A stretch of 64,000 nt of DNA from NCBI RefSeq assembly GCF_016862175.1, contig NZ_BOML01000018.1:18220-82219 (forward strand), in the 5' to 3' direction. The DNA comes from Paractinoplanes durhamensis. Lineage in GTDB: Bacteria; Actinomycetota; Actinomycetes; Mycobacteriales; Micromonosporaceae. Below, piece by piece: positions 20,908 to 28,141 of the stretch (position 1 is the stretch's first letter; every line of letters starts with the position of its first letter). The notes under the pieces are model-generated. The model saw only the letters and a program-made list of their open reading frames with translations, was not told the origin of the DNA and ran no database searches. Both the position numbers and the translations under genes were made by a program.

Positions 20908-21453
20908 TCAAAGACCCGGCTTGAGTACGGCTGCGCAGCGGAGGTTTCGGTAACGCCCCTGGTAGTCCAACCCGTAGCCGACGATCAGGCCGGGGCCGAC
21001 GTCGAAGCCGACGTGCGTGGGGGTGTCGGCGAAGCGTGCCGTGTCCGGCTTACGGAGCAGCGCGCAGACCGCGATCGATCGGGGCGCGCGCTGGGCAAGA
21101 TTGCTGATCAGCCAGCTCATCGTGAGGCCGGTGTCGATGACGCCATCGACGATGATCACGTCGCGACCGGAAATGTCGACCTCGAGGTCCTTCCGGAGGC
21201 GCACCGAGCCGGAGGCGCGGTTGCGGGTCGCGTACGACTTGATCGCCATCCAGGCGATCTCGGCCTGGGCGGGATAGGCGCGGGCCAGATCAACCGTGAA
21301 GGTGGCGGCCCCGCCCAGCACACCGATCATCACCGGAGTCGCGTCGGCATAGCGTTCGTGCAGCTCAGCGGCGAGCGCGGCGACTCGGGCGAGGATCTGC
21401 TCCTCGGTGAGGATCACCGTTTCCAGATCGTCTGCCACGTGGCCGGCATCCAC
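20908..21453 (-). CDS. hpt: Hypoxanthine phosphoribosyltransferase
   Basis: A 181-residue purine-salvage enzyme that makes IMP/GMP from hypoxanthine/guanine and PRPP. VADDLETVILTEEQI is the usual N-terminus, MIGVLGGAATFTVDLARA is the first PRPP loop, and VIIVDGVIDTGLTMSWL is the PRPP-binding motif (usually VEDIIDTG; here VDGVIDTG, so one acidic residue is Gly). VGFDVGPGLIVGYGLDYQGR is the C-terminal base-binding region. The GTG at 21453 has GGGAGG nine bases upstream; a GTG at 21438 is the alternative. AT-rich DNA follows the stop. Confidence 0.9.
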   Translation of the reverse strand: MDAGHVADDLETVILTEEQILARVAALAAELHERYADATPVMIGVLGGAATFTVDLARAYPAQAEIAWMAIKSYATRNRASGSVRLRKDLEVDISGRDVIIVDGVIDTGLTMSWLISNLAQRAPRSIAVCALLRKPDTARFADTPTHVGFDVGPGLIVGYGLDYQGRYRNLRCAAVLKPGL

Positions 21454-21619
21454 CGTGTGTGCCCTCCCGAGGCCGACGAGATTTGTCGTTGTGAAGATCC
21501 TGCCACGGTGCGGCAAACGGGAAATGGACCAGGTTGGTGGCTTTCGTGTTCGCTTCAGGGTCCGGTAAGGTCCGCGCGTCCGACTGTTCATCTTCTCGGC
21601 ACCTTGGTGGAGTTGCTGC

Positions 21620-22492
21620 ATGGCGCAACGGGTCTCGCTCGGCGAAATTCGGTCCCGCACCTATAAGACGCGGGACGCGTGGTGGACAGTGTGGCTGGTC
21701 GACCCGCTGGCCTCGCGGCTGGTGTGGCTGGTCGCGCCGTGGCGGTGGGTCACCCCCAACCTGCTCACGTCGGCGGCGTTCGTCATCGGGATCGGCTCGG
21801 CCGCCGCGTTCTGGCAGGGCAGCTACGGCTGGCTGCTGGTCGGGGCGCTGCTGTTCCACCTGAGCTTCGTGCTCGACTGCATGGACGGCAAGATCGCCCG
21901 GCTGAACGGGACCGGGTCGGTGTTCGGGGCGTGGCTCGACTACGTCTTCGACCGGCTGCGGGTGGCCGCGTGCGCGGTCGGCCTGTTCGGCGGGCAGTAC
22001 GAACGGACCCACGACTTCGTCTACGTGTGGCTCGCCGGCCTGGTGCTCTTCCTCGACATGTTCCGCTACCTGAACGCCCTGCAGATGGGCAAGGTCAAGA
22101 CGGAGATGAAGACGAACCTGGCGGAGCTGCACGGCCCCGCGCTCGTCGTCGAGGAGACCGCGGAGGAGCTCACCGCGCCCGAGGACGACACCGTCGACAT
22201 GTACAGCGACTTCAAGAACCGCTTCGGGTTGTTCATGACGATCCGCAACGCGCTGATCCGGCAGCGGATCCGGGCGCACGTGATCAGCGGCATCGAGTTC
22301 ATGATGTTCGTGTTCATCATCGGCCCGGTGGTGAACTGGATCATCGGGACGACGCTCATCTCGGCGGTGCTGCTGGCCGGCTTCGAGCTGCTGCTGATCT
22401 ACAAGCTGTGGACGGCGACGCGGACGTACGAGCGCAAGATGGCCGTGATCCCGGCGCAGGCCGGGGAGCCGGTGGACGTCGTCTCGGTCTGA
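21620..22492 (+). CDS. CDP-alcohol phosphatidyltransferase
   Basis: A 290-residue membrane enzyme with the family motif D-x2-DG-x2-AR-x(8-9)-G-x3-D-x3-D visible in LDCMDGKIARLNGTGSVFGA followed by WLDYVFD (about residues 89-114). These enzymes move a phosphatidyl group from CDP-diacylglycerol to an alcohol such as inositol phosphate or glycerol phosphate. Several membrane helices flank the motif, and two more lie near the C-terminus. An unusual soluble insert of about 70 residues, partly acidic, separates them. The acceptor alcohol is not clear. Confidence 0.88.
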   Translation: MAQRVSLGEIRSRTYKTRDAWWTVWLVDPLASRLVWLVAPWRWVTPNLLTSAAFVIGIGSAAAFWQGSYGWLLVGALLFHLSFVLDCMDGKIARLNGTGSVFGAWLDYVFDRLRVAACAVGLFGGQYERTHDFVYVWLAGLVLFLDMFRYLNALQMGKVKTEMKTNLAELHGPALVVEETAEELTAPEDDTVDMYSDFKNRFGLFMTIRNALIRQRIRAHVISGIEFMMFVFIIGPVVNWIIGTTLISAVLLAGFELLLIYKLWTATRTYERKMAVIPAQAGEPVDVVSV

Positions 22493-22493
22493 G

Positions 22494-22961
22494 TCACAGC
22501 ACGTGGTCCATCAGGGCCACGTCGGTCAGCACCGAGTAACCGCTCTTCGCGTACAGCTCGATGGCCCGGACGTTGGTGGTCTCCGTCTGCAGTGACAGCC
22601 GGTGCGCGCCGGACGTCCGGGCGTCGTGCGCGATCAACTCCAGCAGAGCCTTGGCGACGCCCTTCTGGCGCGCCTGCGGCGCGACGTAGAGATCACGCAC
22701 GAGCCAGGCGGTGCGCAGGGTGAGGGCGGCGGGTACGACCGCGATCGAGCAGATGCCGTACGCCTCGGCCGCGGTCCCGGCGACGTAGATCCTGGTCCGG
22801 GACGACATCACCTGTTCGAGCATCCACTCGGCGACCGCCTCCGGGGCCGGGTTGGCGCCGTAGTACTGCCGGTACTCGTCGAAGAGTGCGGCGGCGTCGC
22901 CGAAGAGGGTGTCGTCGGTGGCCGTGAGCCGGTGCACCGTCTCCGTGGCCATCGCCGTCAT
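22494..22961 (-). CDS. GNAT acetyltransferase
   Basis: A 155-residue GCN5-type N-acetyltransferase. VRDLYVAPQARQKGVAKALL is strand 4 plus the acetyl-CoA pyrophosphate loop (Q/R-x-x-G-x-A), and LQTETTNVRAIELYAKSGYS is the C-terminal acceptor-side motif. The likely start is the ATG at 22961 (alternative ATG at 22952). It ends two bases from the convergent phosphatidyltransferase gene. Substrate unknown. Confidence 0.88.
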   Translation of the reverse strand: MTAMATETVHRLTATDDTLFGDAAALFDEYRQYYGANPAPEAVAEWMLEQVMSSRTRIYVAGTAAEAYGICSIAVVPAALTLRTAWLVRDLYVAPQARQKGVAKALLELIAHDARTSGAHRLSLQTETTNVRAIELYAKSGYSVLTDVALMDHVL

Positions 22962-23006
22962 ACCGTCATAATCCCGTTGAGACCGACAAATCGTTGTATA
23001 AACCCG

Positions 23007-23012
23007 CATAAT
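23007..23012 (+). promoter_or_regulatory. -10 box, leaderless membrane protein
   Basis: CATAAT, close to the ideal TATAAT, ends six bases before the GTG at 23019. The divergent GNAT start is only 58 bases away. Confidence 0.55.
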
Positions 23013-23018
23013 GCAACT

Positions 23019-23570
23019 GTGGCGCACATCGACCAAGTCCTCGGACCGGCCGACGACACCGTGACGTTCTTCCAGCCCCGGGCCATGGTCTACGTGACCA
23101 TGCTGTGGGTGATCGCGGCCGTGTGGGTGGTCAGCCTCGGCCTGCACATCCTCGTCCGGCTAGCGGTCGGCGACACCCTCTCCGGCGACGACGTGGTCAC
23201 CTACCTGGAGATAGCGCTGATCGTCCCGGTCGTGACGGCCGCCGGCATCCTGCTGATGGCGTGGAAGCGGCTGGGCTGGCTGCACAGCTCGATGCACGGC
23301 CTCGACTTCGCCGCCACCGGCCGCAAGCCGGTGCACCTGCCCTGGGCCGGCGTGGCCACGGTCGCGCTGCGGCACCGGGGCCCGTTCACCGAGCTGGTCG
23401 TCACCCCGGTCGCCCCGGATTTCGCCACGCCCGGTGACGGCCCGGGCCGCGCGCCCCGGATGCGCAAGCGCGGCGGCGAGGTCTCCTACCTGGTCGACGT
23501 CGGCCTGATGTCGCCGGGCCCGGACGTACTCCTGGCCGAGCTGCACCGCCGGCTGCCGACCAAGGTCTGA
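23019..23570 (+). CDS. Small membrane protein with PH-like domain
   Basis: A 183-residue protein with two membrane helices (VYVTMLWVIAAVWVVSLGLH and a second near 60-80) followed by a soluble part (LDFAATGRKPVHLPWAGVAT and VALRHRGPFTELVVTPV) that resembles bacterial PH-like domains of small membrane proteins. The start is inferred from the leaderless promoter; the longer upstream frame is antisense to the GNAT gene. Function unknown. Confidence 0.7.
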   Translation: MAHIDQVLGPADDTVTFFQPRAMVYVTMLWVIAAVWVVSLGLHILVRLAVGDTLSGDDVVTYLEIALIVPVVTAAGILLMAWKRLGWLHSSMHGLDFAATGRKPVHLPWAGVATVALRHRGPFTELVVTPVAPDFATPGDGPGRAPRMRKRGGEVSYLVDVGLMSPGPDVLLAELHRRLPTKV

Positions 23571-23622
23571 GCCCTTGACAGCCGCGCCAGGCTGACAGCG
23601 TGGCGGACTTCAGGCTCTCCCG

Positions 23623-24441
23623 ATGATCCACTCGGTGCCGGTCCGGGCGGGGGCGGCCGGCTGCGAGACGGTCCAGCGGGCCGCGGCGCCGGCGCTGCGC
23701 GGGCACGTGCTCGGCTACGGCGGCTTCCGCTCGGCGGACGGCCGGGCCATCGCGCACCGGCTGCTGCCGATCAGCGTGGCCGCGTTGATCGTCGACTTCG
23801 CCGGCGGACGAGCGGTCGTCACCGGGCCGCGCGCGGCGACGACCACCGACGGGCCGACCACCTGGGGGCACGGCGTCACCGTGGGGCTGACCCCGGCCGG
23901 GGTGCACGCGCTGCTCGGGGTCCCGATGCGGGAGCTGGTCGGCGCGACCCTCACCCTCGACGACCTGCCGGGCGCGCATGCTGCGGAGCTGCCCGAGCGG
24001 TTGGCGCAGGCCCCGGATCGGAGCAGCCGGTTCCGTCTGCTCGACGAACTGCTGGCGGCCCGGCTCGGCTCCGGGAGGGCCGGCGGCGACGGGACTGCGA
24101 CCGGCGGCGCAGGCGTGGCCGGTGCGGCCTGGCGGCGACTCCAACAGTCCGGCGGGCGGCTGCGGATCGGGGAGCTGGCGGCCGAGCTCGGCGTCGGGCG
24201 GCGCGGGCTGGAGCGCGACTTCCGCGGCTCGTTCGGGCTGTCGCCGGGTGCCGTGGGCCGGATCGCGCGGTTCCAGCGGGCGCTGCGGCTGATCGGCGAC
24301 GGCGTCGGGCTGGCCGAGGTCGCGGCCGCCGGCGGCTACGCCGACCAGCCGCACCTGACCAGGGAGACCCGGGCCATGGCCGGGGTCACGCCGGGGGAAC
24401 TGCGCGCAATTGTTCAAGACCGGCCGCGATCGGCTGTCTAG
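23623..24441 (+). CDS. AraC-family transcriptional regulator
   Basis: A 272-residue regulator with a C-terminal double helix-turn-helix (about 175-265): RLRIGELAAELGVGRRGLER for the first and VGLAEVAAAGGYADQPHLTR for the second, then ETRAMAGVTPGELR. The N-terminal half is an unrecognised sensor-like region. It is followed directly by a short-chain dehydrogenase whose promoter overlaps its stop codon, so it probably regulates or senses with that gene. Confidence 0.88.
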   Translation: MIHSVPVRAGAAGCETVQRAAAPALRGHVLGYGGFRSADGRAIAHRLLPISVAALIVDFAGGRAVVTGPRAATTTDGPTTWGHGVTVGLTPAGVHALLGVPMRELVGATLTLDDLPGAHAAELPERLAQAPDRSSRFRLLDELLAARLGSGRAGGDGTATGGAGVAGAAWRRLQQSGGRLRIGELAAELGVGRRGLERDFRGSFGLSPGAVGRIARFQRALRLIGDGVGLAEVAAAGGYADQPHLTRETRAMAGVTPGELRAIVQDRPRSAV

Positions 24442-24444
24442 CCT
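24439..24444 (+). promoter_or_regulatory. -10 box made from a stop codon
   Basis: TAGCCT begins with the TAG stop of the AraC gene and ends eight bases before the ATG of the dehydrogenase; no ribosome site intervenes. Confidence 0.5.
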
Positions 24445-24452
24445 TCGAGGGC

Positions 24453-25157
24453 ATGACGCTCAACGGGAAGACGGCGGTAGTCACGGGCGGGTCGCGGGGG
24501 ATCGGGCGGGCCATCGTCGAGCGGCTCGCGGCGGCGGGGGCCGAGGTGGTGTTCACCTACGCGCACCAGGAGCCGGCCGATCCGGTGCCGGGCACCGTGG
24601 GGGTGCGGGCCGACCAGGCCGACCTGGGCAATCTGGCGGCGATCTTCGACCGGGTCGCGGGCGGGCTGGACATCCTGGTGAACAACGCCGGGACGGTGTC
24701 GCAGACGACGATCGCCGACCTGACCGTGGCCGAGATCGACCGGGTCTTCACGGTCAACTTCCGGTTCCCGTTGCTGGCCATCCAGGCGGCCGTGCCGCTG
24801 CTGCGCGACGGCGGCCGGATCGTCAACATCTCCACGCTCAACACGGTGGCGGCCGGGCCGGGGCTGTCGCTCTACTGTGCCAGCAAGGCGGCGCTGGAGC
24901 AGGTCGCCGCGGTCGCGGCCAAGGAGCTCGGCCCGCGCGGGATCACCGTCAACACGGTGTCGCCGGGCGCCACCGACACCGAGATGCTGCGCTCGGTCAA
25001 CTCCGCCGAGGGCCTCGCCCGGGCCGCCGAACTCACCGCGCTGGGCCGGCTCGGCACGCCCGCCGACATCGCGGCCGTCGTCGCGTTCCTGGTGTCGGCG
25101 GACGGCGGCTGGGTGACCGGCCAGAACATCCGGGCCACCGGCGGGCTGGACTTCTAG
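24453..25157 (+). CDS. Short-chain dehydrogenase/reductase
   Basis: A 234-residue classical SDR: AVVTGGSRGIGRAIVE is the TGxxxGIG dinucleotide-binding motif (about 9-24), LDILVNNAGT the NNAG motif, INISTLNT-like IVNISTLNTVAAGPGLSLYC with the Tyr-x3-Lys YCASKAALEQ holds the catalytic Ser/Tyr/Lys. It resembles 3-oxoacyl-ACP reductase-type oxidoreductases. The substrate is unknown; the AraC gene before it is the likely regulator. Confidence 0.9.
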   Translation: MTLNGKTAVVTGGSRGIGRAIVERLAAAGAEVVFTYAHQEPADPVPGTVGVRADQADLGNLAAIFDRVAGGLDILVNNAGTVSQTTIADLTVAEIDRVFTVNFRFPLLAIQAAVPLLRDGGRIVNISTLNTVAAGPGLSLYCASKAALEQVAAVAAKELGPRGITVNTVSPGATDTEMLRSVNSAEGLARAAELTALGRLGTPADIAAVVAFLVSADGGWVTGQNIRATGGLDF

Positions 25158-25178
25158 TGCCGGTCGCCCGAAACCGCC

Positions 25179-25772
25179 CTAGCTCACCTCGAGCTCGGTG
25201 ACCTGCAGCAGTGGGAGGCCGCCGGCCCTGGTGCCGGTCACCGTGACGATTGCCTCGAACGCGTCGTCCTCGGTCACGTCGCCGACCAGCGGGCCGCGCA
25301 GCACCACCCGGGTGGCGGTCGGCGAATCGGCGGAGTGCACGTAGGCGATCACGTCGTCGGCGTCGGCGGTGACGGCCTCGCCCAGGAGGGAGAACTTCTT
25401 GCCCTTCGCCGCGGCCGGGTCGGTGGCCAGGGCGGACAGCTCGCGGGCGGTGATCGGCGGCTCGGCCGGGGGCGTGGTCGCGTCGGCGACCGCCGGGTTG
25501 ACCGTCACCGTGGTGCCGGTCGGCCGGGCCCGATCGGCCTCGGCGACCGCGGGATCGGCCGGGTTGACGATGTTGGACAGGACGAAGACGCCGATCGTGA
25601 TCCAGGCCGCGGAGATGAGGAGGCCGGCCAGGGCCATGCCGCGGCCCTCACCGGTGCGGTCCGAGCGGCGCAGGGCGAGGAACGAGACGATCAGGCCGAA
25701 CGGGCCGCCGAGGATGCTGAGCACGAGTCCGATCGGCGCCAGTGGATTGCCCTTGAACTGATCGTCATCCAT
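25179..25772 (-). CDS. DUF4190-type membrane protein
   Basis: A 197-residue protein. NPLAPIGLVLSILGGPFGLI and GMALAGLLISAAWITIGVFV are two membrane helices in the DUF4190 arrangement at the N-terminus. The remaining ~130 residues form a Thr/Pro linker and a soluble domain that may be OB-fold-like (VVLRGPLVGDVTEDDAFEAI, then VTVTGTRAGGLPLLQVTELE), probably outside the membrane. The ATG at 25772 sets the normal start; the longer frame upstream is low-complexity. Function unknown. Confidence 0.75.
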   Translation of the reverse strand: MDDDQFKGNPLAPIGLVLSILGGPFGLIVSFLALRRSDRTGEGRGMALAGLLISAAWITIGVFVLSNIVNPADPAVAEADRARPTGTTVTVNPAVADATTPPAEPPITARELSALATDPAAAKGKKFSLLGEAVTADADDVIAYVHSADSPTATRVVLRGPLVGDVTEDDAFEAIVTVTGTRAGGLPLLQVTELEVS

Positions 25773-25879
25773 GCGCCCGATGGTGGCAGCACCCCGCCAC
25801 CCGGCGGCCCGGGACGGCCTTGACCCCGCGCCTGGCCGGCTGCTGGGGCGGGTGCGGCCCGAGTGCGGTCGGGGGCTTT

Positions 25880-26620
25880 TCAGCGAGCGTATCCCTGAAG
25901 TGGTTTTCCGAAAGTGACAGCTACGCCGGGGGAGTAGAGCACGCTGATCGGCGGGCCGGTGGGGGTTGGCAGGCCGGCTGCGCTGATCAGGTCGTCGTCG
26001 AGGTCGATCAGCTCGGCGCGGCGCAGTGGCCAGCGTGGATGTTCGTTGGGCAGGTGGATCGTGCGGCCCCAGGCGTGGGTGTGCAGGCCCCAGCGAGCCG
26101 TCAGGAAGTGTTCGAGCGGGGTGGGTTCGGGGATCTCCTCGCCGATGCGGACGGTGAGGCTGCTGCTCGCCCCGCGCGGTCCTGGCCAGCGGCGTTTCGA
26201 CGTGTACGTGAGGATTTCGCCGTCCCGTTTCAGGCGCATTCGGGCCCACATGTACGGCAGGCGCAGCCAGGCACGGGCGGTGAGGACCGGTAGCAGGCGC
26301 TCGGCGTCGAGGGAGCGGAAGACGACCGCGCGGTGACCGTTTTCGTCCACGCTGTACAGACGCACGTTGGTCTCGCAGAACGTGCCGAGATAGGGCACGC
26401 CGGGCGTCCGCAGGAAGCCGACGCCGGCCATCCGGAACGCGATCAGCCCGACGTAGGTGACGCCGTCGAAAAGGTCGGGGGAGGTGCCCGGTGGGAGCAG
26501 CGGCGCGACCGTCGCCGGATCGGCCGGCCAGTGCAGGAAGGTCAGGTCGAGCCAGCGCTGACCCAGGATCGGGCGGCCGACCGGGCGGGTCGTCTCGGGC
26601 GTGACCTGCTCGACGTTCAT
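25880..26620 (-). CDS. DUF2071 (YqjF-like) protein
   Basis: A 246-residue protein with the YqjF/DUF2071 hallmarks: QRWLDLTFLHWPADPATVAP at the start, TYVGLIAFRMAGVGFLRTPG and ETNVRLYSVDENGHRAVVF. Members are widespread, acetoacetate-decarboxylase-like in fold, and of unknown function. It ends far from any coupled gene; 20 bases separate its start from the end of the next leftward gene. Confidence 0.88.
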   Translation of the reverse strand: MNVEQVTPETTRPVGRPILGQRWLDLTFLHWPADPATVAPLLPPGTSPDLFDGVTYVGLIAFRMAGVGFLRTPGVPYLGTFCETNVRLYSVDENGHRAVVFRSLDAERLLPVLTARAWLRLPYMWARMRLKRDGEILTYTSKRRWPGPRGASSSLTVRIGEEIPEPTPLEHFLTARWGLHTHAWGRTIHLPNEHPRWPLRRAELIDLDDDLISAAGLPTPTGPPISVLYSPGVAVTFGKPLQGYAR

Positions 26621-26640
26621 GGTCGGAACCTACGCGGTGC

Positions 26641-27402
26641 TCAGCCGAGATCCCACAGCAACCGGTAGTAGGCGATGCGTTCCCGGTCGGCGGCGATGCC
26701 GTAGGTGTCGAAGAACAGGTCCTCCCAGCCGTCGCCGTAGTTCCAGCTCAGGCTCCACGAGCCGACGGCGAGGTCGGCCCAGCGGTCGGCGACCCCCATG
26801 GTGGCCATGTCGACGTGTGCCCGCCAGCGGCCGTCGTCGCCGATCAGGGTGTTGGGGGCGCACGGGTCGCCGTGGCAGACGACCAGGCGGTCGATCGGGG
26901 GTGGGGTTGCGGCTCGGCGCCAGGCCGCGCCGTTGCCGGGGTTGCGGTCGGCCCCGGCCAGGCGGCGTTCGACGCTCCAGTCGAAAGGGCATTCCTTGAC
27001 GGGTACGCCGTGGTGCAGCTCGCGCAGTCCGTCGGCGATGGCCTTGACCGCGGTCGCCGGGTGCGCTTTCCAGTGCCGGTCGACGGCGGACCGGGCGTCG
27101 ATCGCCTTGGTGACGAGCCAGGCGCCGGTGTCGTCCTGGCCGGCGCTGACCACCTCCGGGACCGGGGTCCAGCGGGCGGCCCACGCCAGTCGGCCGGCCT
27201 CCTGGGCAAGCGGCAGGTTCACCCCTTTCGGGGCGAATTTGACAAAATAGTCGTCATCGATGCGGTATGTCAGGCCGCCGACCACATTTCGCCAGATCGG
27301 GGTGAGGCGGCGGCCGGCGGCGATCGCGGTCACCGCGGCGGGCACGTCGATGTCGGTACCGAAGTCCGTCTCCGGAGGCTGCACGGGCGTCAACTCTGCC
27401 AC
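26641..27402 (-). CDS. Aminoglycoside-phosphotransferase-like kinase
   Basis: A 253-residue APH-family protein. YRIDDDYFVKFAPKG carries the ATP-binding Lys, VCHGDPCAPNTLIG is the catalytic loop (HGDxxxxN), and WRAHVDMATMGVADRWADLA contains the metal-binding Asp. The overall form matches APH(3')-type kinases that phosphorylate kanamycin-like drugs, but environmental members may act on other substrates. The GTG start at 27402 is chosen as the best N-terminus (GTG 27411 is the alternative). It faces away from the HAD gene. Confidence 0.8.
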   Translation of the reverse strand: MAELTPVQPPETDFGTDIDVPAAVTAIAAGRRLTPIWRNVVGGLTYRIDDDYFVKFAPKGVNLPLAQEAGRLAWAARWTPVPEVVSAGQDDTGAWLVTKAIDARSAVDRHWKAHPATAVKAIADGLRELHHGVPVKECPFDWSVERRLAGADRNPGNGAAWRRAATPPPIDRLVVCHGDPCAPNTLIGDDGRWRAHVDMATMGVADRWADLAVGSWSLSWNYGDGWEDLFFDTYGIAADRERIAYYRLLWDLG

Positions 27403-27454
27403 TTGCGTCACACGGCAGCCCGGAGACCCGCCCGGGCGGGAAGAATTGGCGGCG

Positions 27455-28141
27455 ATGAACTCACAACATCCCGCTGCGGTGCTCTTCGACATGGACGGCA
27501 CGCTGGTGGACAGCGAGAAGGTCTGGGAGATCGCGCTGCACGAACTGGCCGCGTGGGCGGGTGGCGAACTCTCGCCGCAGGCCCGGGCGGCGATGGTCGG
27601 CGGCAGCATGGCGTCGAGCATGCGGATCTTCCGGGAGGACCTCGGTCAGCCCGACCGTCCCGAGGAACCCGACGTCAAGTGGCTGACGTCGCGGGTCTTC
27701 ACCCTGTTCCGCGAGGGCCTCGTCTGGCGGCCCGGCGCGGCCGAGCTGCTCCGCGCGGTCAAGAAGGCCGGCCTGCCCACCGCCCTGGTCACCTCCACCG
27801 GCCGGGTCCTGGTCGAGTCGGCGCTGGACACCCTGGGCCGGGAGAACTTCGACGTCGTCGTCTGCGGCGACGAGGTCACCATGCCCAAGCCCGACCCGGA
27901 GCCGTATCGGACGGCCGCCGCCCTGCTGGGCGTGCCGATCGAACGGTGCGTCGCGATCGAGGACTCGCCGACCGGCGTGGCCAGCGCGCTCGCCTCCGGG
28001 GCGGCCGTGCTGGCCGTGCCGGCCGAGCTGGAGCTTCCGCCGACGGACGGGGTCCACCTGCGCCGATCGCTGGTCGGCGTGGACCCCGCCTATCTGGCGT
28101 CACTGCTGATCAGTCATGAGCTATTGCGGCCAGGACGTTGA
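27455..28141 (+). CDS. HAD-family phosphatase
   Basis: A 228-residue haloacid-dehalogenase-superfamily hydrolase of the beta-phosphoglucomutase-like group: VLFDMDGTLVDSE (motif I with both Asp), ALVTSTGR (motif II), MPKPDPEPY (motif III Lys) and VAIEDSPTGV (motif IV). The cap domain is helical (about residues 18-85). It probably dephosphorylates a small sugar phosphate or similar. Its last 32 bases overlap the end of the convergent ABC permease gene. Confidence 0.9.
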   Translation: MNSQHPAAVLFDMDGTLVDSEKVWEIALHELAAWAGGELSPQARAAMVGGSMASSMRIFREDLGQPDRPEEPDVKWLTSRVFTLFREGLVWRPGAAELLRAVKKAGLPTALVTSTGRVLVESALDTLGRENFDVVVCGDEVTMPKPDPEPYRTAAALLGVPIERCVAIEDSPTGVASALASGAAVLAVPAELELPPTDGVHLRRSLVGVDPAYLASLLISHELLRPGR